Of a DNA stretch of 15,993 bases, positions 1 through 6,485 are shown one piece after another. Both the position numbers and the translations under genes were made by a program. Position 1 is the stretch's first letter. Each line of letters begins with the position of its first letter. The stretch is from Flavobacteriaceae bacterium. GTDB lineage: Bacteria; Bacteroidota; Bacteroidia; Flavobacteriales; Flavobacteriaceae. Under the pieces are notes generated by a model, which had not been told where the DNA came from, did not search any database, and was given only the letters and a program-made list of their open reading frames with translations. The DNA lies in assembly GCA_008081325.1 (NCBI GenBank), contig VMCO01000060.1:1-15993 (forward strand), in the 5' to 3' direction.

Positions 1-683
1 GTCTCTTCTACCTCAGGAGCTTCCTCAACATCAGGAGCTTCCTCAACATCAGGAGCTTCCTCAACAACAGCCTCAACCTCAGGAGTTTTCTCAGCAATAG
101 GCTTAGCCTCTACTGGCTTTTCATTATCTAATTTTTTCTTTTTAAAAGGTAATCCTAATTCACTCAAAAGCTGCATAGCTTCAGAGTCAGTATTTGCACT
201 TGTAACAAATGTTATATCCATACCTGAAATTTTATTAATCTTATCAATATTAATTTCTGGAAAAATAATTTGTTCAGTGACACCTAAATTATAATTACCT
301 CTACCATCAAAACCAGTATTTTTTACTCCATTAAAGTCTCTAACTCTTGGAAGAGCAGTGGTTACAAATCTGTCAAGAAATTCATACATTCTTTCCCCTC
401 TAAGCGTTACTTTAACTCCAACAGGCATCCCTTTTCTCAATTTGAATGATGCAACATCTTTTTTAGACATTGTTGCAATCGCCTTTTGGCCAGAAATATC
501 TGTAACTTCATTTAATGCATGATCAATAAGTTTCTTATCGTTAACAGCAGCACCTACACCCTTAGAAATAACGATTTTCTCAAGTTTTGGTACTTGCATA
601 ACATTATCGTAACTAAACTCTTTAATCAGTCTAGAAATGATGTTATTCTTATATTCTTTTTTTAATCTTGGTATATAACTCAT
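1..683 (-). CDS. rplE: 50S ribosomal protein L5 (uL5), 3' end cut by window edge, with acidic C-terminal extension
   Basis: L5 binds 5S rRNA in the central protuberance of the large subunit. The ATG at 683-681 opens a frame with no stop to base 1 (227 codons). It starts MSYIPRLKKEYKNNI and contains the conserved stretches VPKLEKIVISKGVG, KKDVASFKLRKGMPVG and TLRGERMYEFLDRF; the usual L5 end is near GLPFKKKK (about residue 181). At least 46 further residues follow, rich in Glu, Pro, Ala and Val, including a repeated EEAPDV unit. The start lies 2 nt after the rplX stop, so it is translated as part of the operon. The core assignment is certain. The length and end of the tail are unknown because it leaves the window. 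Confidence 0.96.
   Translation of the reverse strand, partial: MSYIPRLKKEYKNNIISRLIKEFSYDNVMQVPKLEKIVISKGVGAAVNDKKLIDHALNEVTDISGQKAIATMSKKDVASFKLRKGMPVGVKVTLRGERMYEFLDRFVTTALPRVRDFNGVKNTGFDGRGNYNLGVTEQIIFPEINIDKINKISGMDITFVTSANTDSEAMQLLSELGLPFKKKKLDNEKPVEAKPIAEKTPEVEAVVEEAPDVEEAPDVEEAPEVEE
13..66 (-). repeat. three perfect 18-bp tandem repeats inside the rplE tail
   Basis: On the plus strand the unit tcaggagcttcctcaaca occurs three times head to tail (13-30, 31-48, 49-66) without a mismatch. Read on the minus strand and in frame with rplE, each unit adds six residues, giving EEAPDV-EEAPDV-EEAPEV. Flanking bases hold degenerate relatives of the unit. Since 18 is a multiple of 3, gain or loss of copies would keep the frame. 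Confidence 0.95.
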
Positions 684-685
684 AT

Positions 686-1000
686 CTATAATACTTCGTC
701 AGATTTTTTTGAAAATCTAACTTTTTTATCATTTTCAATTTTAAAACCAACTCTTGTTGGTTGACCATCTGATGTTATCAGAGAAATATTTGAAATATCA
801 ATAGATAATTCTTTTTCCGTAATTCCACCTTTTGGGTTATTTGCATTAGGCTTGTTGTGTTTTTTTACAACATTAACACCTTCAACAATAGCTCTATTCT
901 TATTAGCAAATACTCTTAAGACTTTTCCTTGGGTTCCTTTTTGGTTACCAGCAATCACCTTAACAATATCTCCGGTTTTGATTTTTAATTTTCTTCTCAT
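686..1000 (-). CDS. rplX: 50S ribosomal protein L24 (uL24)
   Basis: L24 is an early assembly initiator that binds 23S rRNA domain I near the exit of the peptide tunnel. The 104-residue product has the N-terminal KOW motif at about residues 9-36 (KTGDIVKVIAGNQKGTQGKV), then IVEGVNVVKKH and the family's conserved GGI segment. The length is normal for the family. ATG is at 1000-998 and the stop is TAG at 688-686. It sits 10 nt after rplN and 2 nt before rplE, the canonical spc order L14-L24-L5. Confidence 0.97.
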   Translation of the reverse strand: MRRKLKIKTGDIVKVIAGNQKGTQGKVLRVFANKNRAIVEGVNVVKKHNKPNANNPKGGITEKELSIDISNISLITSDGQPTRVGFKIENDKKVRFSKKSDEVL

Positions 1001-1010
1001 ACAAATATTT

Positions 1011-1379
1011 TTAAAGCACCTCAGGTGCTAGAGATACAATTTTCATAAATTTTTTATCTCTAAGTTCTCTTGCAACAGGACCAAAAACCCTTGTTCCTTT
1101 CATTTCACCAGAAGCATCTAATAATACACATGCATTATCGTCAAATCTTATATACGATCCATCTTTTCTTCTAACTTCTTTAGTAGTTCTGACAACTACA
1201 GCAGAAGAAACAGCACCTTTTTTAACCATTCCATTAGGTGTTGCAGATTTTACGGAAACAACAATTTTATCTCCAATTGAAGCATATCTTCTCTTTGTAC
1301 CACCTAGTACCCTAATAGTTAGGACTTCTTTGGCTCCGGTATTATCAGCAACTTTTAATCTTGATTCTTGTTGTAACAT
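1011..1379 (-). CDS. rplN: 50S ribosomal protein L14 (uL14)
   Basis: L14 sits on the interface side of the large subunit, forms an intersubunit bridge with the small subunit, and is the docking surface for the silencing factor RsfS. The 122-residue product starts MLQQESRLKVADNTGAKE, the family signature at the N-terminus, and has GDKIVVSVKSATPNG and the C-terminal GTRVFGPVARELRDK. Length matches the usual 122 residues, with no insertions. It begins 2 nt after rpsQ ends and is followed 10 nt later by rplX. Confidence 0.98.
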   Translation of the reverse strand: MLQQESRLKVADNTGAKEVLTIRVLGGTKRRYASIGDKIVVSVKSATPNGMVKKGAVSSAVVVRTTKEVRRKDGSYIRFDDNACVLLDASGEMKGTRVFGPVARELRDKKFMKIVSLAPEVL

Positions 1380-1381
1380 AA

Positions 1382-1639
1382 TTATTTAGCTCTTTCAATT
1401 ATTTCTACTAGTCTCCAACACTTAGACCTACTCAGTGGTCTTGTTTCCATTATCTTGACTCTATCTCCAATATTGCAATCATTCTTTTCATCATGAGCAA
1501 CATATTTTTTAGTTTTTAATACGAATTTACCGTACATCGGGTGTTTAACCTTCTTAACCTCGGAAACCACAATAGATTTCTGCATTTTGTTACTTGTAAC
1601 AACTCCGATTCTTTCTTTTCTTAAATTTCTTTTTTCCAT
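1382..1639 (-). CDS. rpsQ: 30S ribosomal protein S17 (uS17), start placed at the ATG
   Basis: S17 is a primary 16S rRNA-binding protein of the 30S body. The product is 85 residues, beginning MEKRNLRKERIGVV, and shows the OB-fold core (GVVTSNKMQKSIVV, VKHPMYGKFVLKTKKY, GDRVKIMETRPLSRSKCWRLV). An in-frame TTG two codons upstream (1645-1643) would add two residues. I prefer the ATG at 1639-1637: it is a standard start, and ERIGVV at this distance from the Met is usual for the family. The gap to rpmC upstream becomes 16 nt, and rplN follows after 2 nt. Confidence 0.95.
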   Translation of the reverse strand: MEKRNLRKERIGVVTSNKMQKSIVVSEVKKVKHPMYGKFVLKTKKYVAHDEKNDCNIGDRVKIMETRPLSRSKCWRLVEIIERAK

Positions 1640-1655
1640 ATTCAAATAGAATAAA

Positions 1656-1847
1656 TTAATTGTTGTCTCTTTTGTTTAATTCTGTCATAATTCTGGCTAT
1701 AGATTTTCTTACAGCCTTAATCTGAATTGGATTTTCCAATGGAGACACAGCATGAGCCATTTTTAGCTCATTGTATTTCTTTTTATTTTCAACGAGCTGT
1801 TCATTAAGCTCTTCACTTGATAGTTTTACTACTTCCTGTTGCTTCAT
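1656..1847 (-). CDS. rpmC: 50S ribosomal protein L29 (uL29)
   Basis: L29 is a small all-alpha protein at the tunnel exit, next to L23, where trigger factor and the signal recognition particle dock. The 63-residue product shows the two-helix pattern with the SSEELNEQLVENKKKYNELK segment and the C-terminal IKAVRKSIARIMTELNKR block, which contains the family's RKxIARxxT signature. Length is typical. It lies 10 nt after rplP, in the conserved L16-L29-S17 order. Confidence 0.96.
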   Translation of the reverse strand: MKQQEVVKLSSEELNEQLVENKKKYNELKMAHAVSPLENPIQIKAVRKSIARIMTELNKRDNN

Positions 1848-1857
1848 ATTTTCAATA

Positions 1858-2277
1858 TTATGCTTCGTAATCTCTTGCGATTATAAATTTTGTTTTAACA
1901 GGTAACTTTTGTGCAGCAAGTCTCAATGCCTCTTTTGCAATGTCTAGTGGTACACCACCAACTTCAAAAAGTATTCTCCCTGGTTTTACTACAGCAGCCC
2001 AATATTCAACAGCTCCTTTTCCCTTACCCATACGAACCTCTAATGGTTTCTTAGTAATCGGTTTATCTGGAAAAATTTTAATCCAAAGTTGACCTTCCCT
2101 TTTCATGTATCTTGTTGCTGCAATCCTTGCTGCTTCAATCTGTCTTGAGGTTAAAAAGTTTGAATCAAGAGACTTAATTCCAAACATTCCGTTAGAAAGC
2201 CTGTGGCCTCTTCCAGAGTTACCCTTCATCCTACCTTTTTGTACCTTACGATATTTTGTTTTTTTCGGTTGTAACAT
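1858..2277 (-). CDS. rplP: 50S ribosomal protein L16 (uL16)
   Basis: L16 organises the A-site region and 23S helix 38 near the peptidyl transferase centre. The 139-residue product opens MLQPKKTKYRKVQKGRMKG and contains the conserved FGIKSLDSNFLTSRQIEAAR, WIKIFPDKPITKKPLEVRMG and KGKGAVEYWAAVVKPG blocks, ending IIARDYEA. The length is normal, with no gaps. It begins 6 nt after rpsC and is followed by rpmC after 10 nt. Confidence 0.98.
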   Translation of the reverse strand: MLQPKKTKYRKVQKGRMKGNSGRGHRLSNGMFGIKSLDSNFLTSRQIEAARIAATRYMKREGQLWIKIFPDKPITKKPLEVRMGKGKGAVEYWAAVVKPGRILFEVGGVPLDIAKEALRLAAQKLPVKTKFIIARDYEA

Positions 2278-2283
2278 CGTTGA

Positions 2284-2979
2284 TTAATTTCTTTTTCTTC
2301 TGTTATTTTTTCCTTGTTTTTTTGAAAGACCTACAAGTGGATTTAAATCTCTTTTACCATAAACTTCACCCTTCATAATCCAAACTTTAATTCCTATTCT
2401 TCCGTAGGTGGTATGTGCTTCAACCATAGCATAATCAATATCAGCTCTAAAAGTTGAAAGAGGAATTCTTCCTTCCTTGTAGTGCTCATTTCTTGCCATT
2501 TCAGCTCCGTTTAACCTACCACTAATTTGTATTTTTATACCCTCGGCGTTCATTCTAATTGAGGCAGCAATAGCCATTTTGATCGCCCTTTTGTATGAAA
2601 TTCTGTTTTCAATTTGTCTTGCAACACTAGATGCTACAAGAAATGCATCCAACTCTGGTCTTTTGATTTCATAAATATTCAATTGAATATCCTTAGAAGT
2701 AATCTTTTTTAATTCTTCTTTTAGCTTATCAACTTCCTGACCACCTTTTCCGATGATTATACCAGGTCTTGCAGTTGTAATAGTAATTGTTACAATCTTT
2801 AGAGTTCTTTCGATTATTACTCTTGAAATACTTGCTTTTGCTAGACGGGCATGAACATATTTTCTAATCTTCTGATCTTCGGCCAATTTATCTCCATAAT
2901 CATTGCCGCCATACCAGTTAGATTCCCATCCTCTGATGATACCAATTCTATTTCCTATCGGATTTGTTTTTTGTCCCAT
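2284..2979 (-). CDS. rpsC: 30S ribosomal protein S3 (uS3)
   Basis: S3 lies on the 30S head at the mRNA entry channel and contributes to mRNA unwinding. The 231-residue product begins MGQKTNPIGNRIGI. It has the type II KH domain with the GKGG loop at residues 77-80 (RPGIIIGKGGQEVDKL) and the C-terminal domain with GAEMARNEHYKEGRIPL and DIDYAMVEAHTTYGRIGIKVWI. The tail is short and basic (KKQGKNNRRKRN). Both domains are complete. It starts 4 nt after rplV and precedes rplP by 6 nt. Confidence 0.98.
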   Translation of the reverse strand: MGQKTNPIGNRIGIIRGWESNWYGGNDYGDKLAEDQKIRKYVHARLAKASISRVIIERTLKIVTITITTARPGIIIGKGGQEVDKLKEELKKITSKDIQLNIYEIKRPELDAFLVASSVARQIENRISYKRAIKMAIAASIRMNAEGIKIQISGRLNGAEMARNEHYKEGRIPLSTFRADIDYAMVEAHTTYGRIGIKVWIMKGEVYGKRDLNPLVGLSKKQGKNNRRKRN

Positions 2980-2983
2980 TTAT

Positions 2984-3379
2984 TTAATTACTTTGAGTAT
3001 TTTCTTTAGTATTCAATACAATTGTTACGTGATTAGATCTTTTTCTAATTCTATGTGCTCTACCTTGAGGAGCAGTTCTAATTCTTTTAAGCATAGAAGC
3101 ACTATCAACTTTAATCTCATGAATATATAAGTTTGCATCTTCTATATTAGCCTCTTTGTTTTTTGCCTGCCAATTTGAAATAGCAGATAATAATAACTTT
3201 TCAAGCTTTCTAGACGCCTCTTTCTGGCTGAATCTAAAAATATCTAAAGCTTGATCAACTTTTTTACCTCTAACCAAGTCAGCAACAATTCTCATCTTTC
3301 TTGGCGAAGTAGGGCAATTATTAAGCTTCGCAACAGCCATATTGTTATTTTCTTTCATATTTTCTTTACTAACAGCCAT
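2984..3379 (-). CDS. rplV: 50S ribosomal protein L22 (uL22), start corrected to the ATG after rpsS
   Basis: L22 lines the nascent-peptide tunnel with its long beta-hairpin and helps fold 23S rRNA. From the ATG at 3379-3377 the product is 131 residues (MAVSKENMKENNN...). The conserved core KLNNCPTSPRKMRIVADLVR starts at about residue 18, and the tunnel hairpin RTAPQGRAHRIRKRS lies near the C-terminus. The frame stays open upstream to a GTG at 3448, but those 23 codons lie within the 3' end of rpsS and do not resemble L22. The chosen start is 4 nt after the rpsS stop. Internal Met8 and Met14 are less likely alternatives. Confidence 0.93.
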   Translation of the reverse strand: MAVSKENMKENNNMAVAKLNNCPTSPRKMRIVADLVRGKKVDQALDIFRFSQKEASRKLEKLLLSAISNWQAKNKEANIEDANLYIHEIKVDSASMLKRIRTAPQGRAHRIRKRSNHVTIVLNTKENTQSN

Positions 3380-3383
3380 ATTT

Positions 3384-3662
3384 CTATTTTTTTCCCTTGT
3401 TCTTAGCTCCTGCATGTCCTCTAAAGGATCTTGTTGGAGAAAACTCACCTAACTTATGTCCAACCATATTTTCTGTTATATAAACAGGTATAAATTGTCT
3501 ACCGTTGTGAACAGCTATAGTTTGACCTACAAAATCAGGAGTTATCATGCTTGCTCTTGACCAAGTCTTAATAACCGTCTTTTTGTTATCCTGGATATTT
3601 TTTTCCACCTTTCTGTTTAACTTGTAGTGGACATATGGTCCTTTTTTTAATGATCTAGACAT
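3384..3662 (-). CDS. rpsS: 30S ribosomal protein S19 (uS19)
   Basis: S19 forms a complex with S13 on the 30S head and contacts the large subunit and A-site tRNA. The 92-residue product starts MSRSLKKGPYVHYKLNRKVE and carries the family core KTWSRASMITPDFVGQTIAV and the signature NMVGHKLGEFSPTRSFRGHA, then a basic end (GAKNKGKK). The length is standard. It begins 2 nt after rplB ends and is followed by rplV 4 nt after its TAG stop. Confidence 0.98.
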   Translation of the reverse strand: MSRSLKKGPYVHYKLNRKVEKNIQDNKKTVIKTWSRASMITPDFVGQTIAVHNGRQFIPVYITENMVGHKLGEFSPTRSFRGHAGAKNKGKK

Positions 3663-3664
3663 AA

Positions 3665-4489
3665 TTATTTATTTCTTCTTTCAATAATATATTTATTACT
3701 TTCTTTAGTTTTCGATCTGGTTCTAAATCCTTTGGCTGGGATTCCTTTTCTTGATCTTGGATGACCTCCAGATGCCCTTCCTTCTCCACCACCCATTGGA
3801 TGGTCAACAGGGTTCATAGCAACAGGTCTTGTTCTAGGTCTTCTTCCTAACCATCTTGTTCTTCCAGCCTTACCTGAAACTGTCAACTGATGATCAGAAT
3901 TAGAAACCACACCAATGGTAGCATAACAATTACTCAAAACTAATCTAGTTTCGCCAGAGGGTAACTTAATTGTGGTAAACTTACCTTCTCTAGCCATTAA
4001 CTGGGCATATGAACCAGCACTTCTAGCCAAAGTTGCACCTTTGCCAGGCCTCATTTCGATACAAGAAATTACGGTTCCTAACGGAATACTAGAAAGTGGC
4101 ATTGCATTACCGATATCAGGAGATACAGATTGACCTGAAACAATCTTAGAGCCAACCTTAATTCCCTTTTGAGCGATTACATATCTTTTTTCATTATCAG
4201 AGTAAATAACTAAAGCGATAAACGCTGATCTGTTAGGATCGTACTCAATTGAAGTTACCTCTCCGACAACATCATGTTTATCTCTTTTAAAATCTATTAC
4301 TCTATATCTTTTCTTATGACCTCCCCCTTTGTATCTCATAGTCATTCTACCCTGATTATTTCTTCCACCGCTTTTTTTCATCGGCTTTAATAGAGATTTT
4401 TCAGGTTTAGATGTAGTAACTTCTGAATATTCGTTTACTATTCTAAATCTTTGTCCTGGGGTTATTGGTTTTAATTTTCTAACTGACAT
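3665..4489 (-). CDS. rplB: 50S ribosomal protein L2 (uL2)
   Basis: L2 is one of the largest large-subunit proteins; it is needed for subunit association and supports the peptidyl transferase centre. The 274-residue product has the N-terminal GGRNNQGRMTMRYKGGGHKK block, the SH3-like middle (MRPGKGATLARSAGSYAQLM) and the C-terminal signature NPVDHPMGGGEGR. The first His of that signature (His230, the residue implicated in peptidyl transfer in E. coli) is kept. The second position is Met232, where E. coli has His; I think this is usual for the lineage. It starts 11 nt after rplW and precedes rpsS by 2 nt. Confidence 0.98.
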   Translation of the reverse strand: MSVRKLKPITPGQRFRIVNEYSEVTTSKPEKSLLKPMKKSGGRNNQGRMTMRYKGGGHKKRYRVIDFKRDKHDVVGEVTSIEYDPNRSAFIALVIYSDNEKRYVIAQKGIKVGSKIVSGQSVSPDIGNAMPLSSIPLGTVISCIEMRPGKGATLARSAGSYAQLMAREGKFTTIKLPSGETRLVLSNCYATIGVVSNSDHQLTVSGKAGRTRWLGRRPRTRPVAMNPVDHPMGGGEGRASGGHPRSRKGIPAKGFRTRSKTKESNKYIIERRNK

Positions 4490-4500
4490 TATCTTAAATT

Positions 4501-4791
4501 TTAAGCGTTAGCGTATAAATCAATTGATTCTCCTTCTGCTAATTGAACAATTGCTTTTTTTACTGCATTTGTTTTACCATATTGTATTCCAACTTTGGTA
4601 TATCTAATTCTTCTATCAGCACGTACATTGATAGTTCTAACTTTTTCAACTTTAACACCATAAGAAGCTTCAACAGCTTTTTTAATTTCAACCTTGTTGG
4701 CTGATTTGCTAACTTGAAAAGTGTAACAATTATTTAATTCACTATCATTCGTAGCCTTTTCTGTAATAATAGGTTTTATCAAAAGACTCAT
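4501..4791 (-). CDS. rplW: 50S ribosomal protein L23 (uL23)
   Basis: L23 sits at the tunnel exit and is the main docking point for trigger factor and the signal recognition particle. The 96-residue product starts MSLLIKPIITEKATNDSEL (the family's IxxPxxTEKA motif). It continues with YTFQVSKSANKVEIKKAVEA and VKVEKVRTINVR, followed by the extended loop and the KKAIVQLAEGESI strand. Its length is typical for a bacterial L23. It begins 2 nt after rplD and is followed by rplB after 11 nt. Confidence 0.97.
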   Translation of the reverse strand: MSLLIKPIITEKATNDSELNNCYTFQVSKSANKVEIKKAVEASYGVKVEKVRTINVRADRRIRYTKVGIQYGKTNAVKKAIVQLAEGESIDLYANA

Positions 4792-4793
4792 AA

Positions 4794-5423
4794 TTATTTA
4801 CTTAAATTTTCATTTATACTTACCAAGGAGCTTTCAGAAATAATCAGTTCTTTAGCATTTAAAATTTTATAAGTGCTTATCTCAGAACTAGTTACCACTT
4901 CAGATCCTTTAAAATTTCGCGATGACAAATATACATTATTATTTGGGGCGCCAAATACAATGAGAGATTTTTTGTCTTCTATATTCAGAGCTTTCAAAAC
5001 ATCAATAAACATTTTAGTTTTTGGTGCCTTAAAATCAAAATCTTCAATAACTTTTATAGCTTTATCTTGTGCTTTAAGGGTTAATGCAGATTTTCTAGCT
5101 AATCTCTTAAGTTTCTTATTTAACTTAACATCATAATCTCTTGGTCTTGGGCCAAATATTCTACCTCCACCTCTAAAAACACCAGACTTTATACTACCAG
5201 CACGAGCTGTACCTGTACCTTTTTGCTTTTTGATTTTTCTTGTACTCCCTGTAATATCTGCTCTTTCTTTAGCTTTATGTGTACCTTGTCTTTGATTTGC
5301 CAGGTACTGTTTCACGTCTAAATATAGAGCATGTTCGTTAGGCTTAACAGAAAAAATTTCTTTGGGTAGAGTTACTTCTCTCCCTGTTTCCTTACCTTTT
5401 GAATTTAACACCGCTATTTTCAT
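4794..5423 (-). CDS. rplD: 50S ribosomal protein L4 (uL4)
   Basis: L4 reaches into the peptide tunnel with an extended loop, and in E. coli it also represses its own operon. The 209-residue product shows the tunnel loop at about residues 45-98 (QGTHKAKERADITGSTRKIK, QKGTGTARAGSIKSGVFRGG, RIFGPRPRDY) followed by the globular domain. The loop shows no deletion, so no macrolide-resistance change is evident. The start codon overlaps the rplC stop by one base (TAATG at 5425-5421), indicating translational coupling. rplW follows after 2 nt. Confidence 0.98.
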   Translation of the reverse strand: MKIAVLNSKGKETGREVTLPKEIFSVKPNEHALYLDVKQYLANQRQGTHKAKERADITGSTRKIKKQKGTGTARAGSIKSGVFRGGGRIFGPRPRDYDVKLNKKLKRLARKSALTLKAQDKAIKVIEDFDFKAPKTKMFIDVLKALNIEDKKSLIVFGAPNNNVYLSSRNFKGSEVVTSSEISTYKILNAKELIISESSLVSINENLSK

Positions 5424-6040
5424 TACTTCTGTATTATTACGTAAGAATTTTTATGTCCTGGAACACAACCTTTAACTAGTAAAAGATTTTTTTCAGGCAT
5501 TATCTTTAAAACTCTTAAATTCAACACTTTAACTTTTTCTCCTCCCATTCTTCCGGCCATCTTCATTCCTTTGAAGACTCTTGCAGGATATGAAGCTGCA
5601 CCAATAGAACCTGGAGCTCTTAATCTGTTATGCTGACCATGAGTAGCTTGTCCTACTCCAGCGAATCCATGTCTTTTTACAACACCTTGAAATCCTTTTC
5701 CTTTAGAGATTCCTGAAACATCAACAAATTCACCTTCTTCAAAATGATCTACACTTATTGTGTCTCCCAAATTCAGATCCTGATCAAAACCTTGAAACTC
5801 TACTACTTTAGTTTTAGCAACGGTACCAGCCTTTTTAGCATGGCCATGAGCTGCCTTAGTAGTACTTTTCTCTGTCTTGTCATCGAAACCTAATTGAACA
5901 GCTTTATAACCGTCAACTTCTTCAGTTCTGACTTGGGTAACAACACAAGGACCAGCTTCTATAACAGTACACGGAACATTTTTTCCGCTCTCGTCGAAAA
6001 TACTGGTCATTCCTATTTTTTTACCTATTAACCCAGACAT
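5423..6040 (-). CDS. rplC: 50S ribosomal protein L3 (uL3)
   Basis: L3 is an early assembly protein whose central extension reaches the peptidyl transferase centre. The 205-residue product starts MSGLIGKKIGMTSIFDESG, then has FVDVSGISKGKGFQGVVKRH and the extension RAPGSIGAASYPARVFKGMK followed by MAGRMGGEKV. Where E. coli has GSIGQNQT, which includes Gln150 (methylated by PrmB), this protein reads GSIGAASY, so that modification site is absent. A 127-nt structured spacer separates it from rpsJ, while rplD overlaps its stop codon by one base. Confidence 0.98.
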   Translation of the reverse strand: MSGLIGKKIGMTSIFDESGKNVPCTVIEAGPCVVTQVRTEEVDGYKAVQLGFDDKTEKSTTKAAHGHAKKAGTVAKTKVVEFQGFDQDLNLGDTISVDHFEEGEFVDVSGISKGKGFQGVVKRHGFAGVGQATHGQHNRLRAPGSIGAASYPARVFKGMKMAGRMGGEKVKVLNLRVLKIMPEKNLLLVKGCVPGHKNSYVIIQK

Positions 6041-6167
6041 AATTTTATATTTCTATTTATTTTAAAAAATTAGGGTCAAAATAATTTAACCCTAAATTAT
6101 TTTTCTCCATTTTTCCTTCGCGAAACGCTCCGGACATTTTAAACCAGTTTAACCTGGCAGGTATAAT
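6041..6167 (-). promoter_or_regulatory. structured rpsJ-rplC spacer, candidate regulatory leader
   Basis: This is by far the longest gap within the operon; all the others are 2-22 nt or a 1-nt overlap. On the transcribed strand it holds, in order: a palindrome across the rpsJ stop; a CCAG/CTGG inverted pair (6144-6157); the palindromes TCCGGA (6129-6134) and TTCGCGAA (6117-6124); a hairpin with a U-tract; and an A/U-rich run into the rplC ATG. Its middle is clearly richer in G and C than the ends. Regulation of the downstream ribosomal genes is inferred from position and structure. The gap could also be just a processing or pausing site. Confidence 0.5.
6064..6095 (-). terminator. terminator-like hairpin followed by six U, between rpsJ and rplC
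   Basis: The transcribed strand reads TTAGGGT-TAAA-TTAT-TTTG-ACCCTAA and then TTTTTT. The outer arms (6095-6089 and 6076-6070) pair perfectly over 7 bp. The inner TAAA/TTTG adds three A-U pairs and one U-G, giving an 11-bp stem with a 4-nt loop and a U-tract directly after it. This is the layout of an intrinsic terminator or attenuator. It lies inside the operon, so full termination would silence the S10-spc genes; partial termination or pausing is more likely. A/U-rich pairs make the stem only moderately stable. Confidence 0.55.
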
Positions 6168-6473
6168 TTATACCTTAATTTCTACTTCAACACCACTCGG
6201 CAATTCTAACTTCATAAGAGCATCAATTGTTTTTGAAGATGTACTGTAAATATCAAGTAATCTTTTGTATGAACTTAATTGAAATTGCTCTCTTGATTTC
6301 TTATTCACGTGCGGTGATCTAAGAACTGTAAAAAGTTTTTTGTGTGTTGGTAATGGAATCGGACCCGTAACCACAGCACCTGTACTTTTTACAGTCTTAA
6401 CAATCTTTTCAGCAGAGTTATCTACTAAACTATGATCGTAAGATTTTAACTTTATTCTAATTTTTTGACTCAT
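6168..6473 (-). CDS. rpsJ: 30S ribosomal protein S10 (uS10, NusE)
   Basis: S10 is a 30S head protein and, as NusE, couples ribosomes to transcription through NusB and NusG. The 101-residue product starts MSQKIRIKLKSYDHSLVDNS, has the conserved GPIPLPTHKKLFTVLRSPHV loop and ends with KTIDALMKLELPSGVEVEI plus KV. The length is standard. It follows fusA by 12 nt with no tuf gene between. Its stop codon lies inside a 17-bp palindrome (6159-6175), at the start of the long structured spacer before rplC. Confidence 0.98.
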   Translation of the reverse strand: MSQKIRIKLKSYDHSLVDNSAEKIVKTVKSTGAVVTGPIPLPTHKKLFTVLRSPHVNKKSREQFQLSSYKRLLDIYSTSSKTIDALMKLELPSGVEVEIKV

Positions 6474-6485
6474 TATTAATATTTG

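Noticed and set aside
1640..1645. TTG start two codons upstream of rpsQ
   Set aside because: The ATG at 1639 is a standard start and gives the usual S17 N-terminus; nothing supports TTG.
3380..3448. Longer rplV frame with a GTG start, 154 residues
   Set aside because: The extra 23 codons lie within the rpsS coding end and do not resemble L22; an ATG 4 nt after the rpsS stop gives a normal-sized protein.
6077..6100. Possible internal promoter, TTATTTTG on the minus strand ahead of rplC
   Set aside because: It misses the key A of TAnnTTTG, has no TTTG about 20 nt upstream, and lies inside the hairpin.
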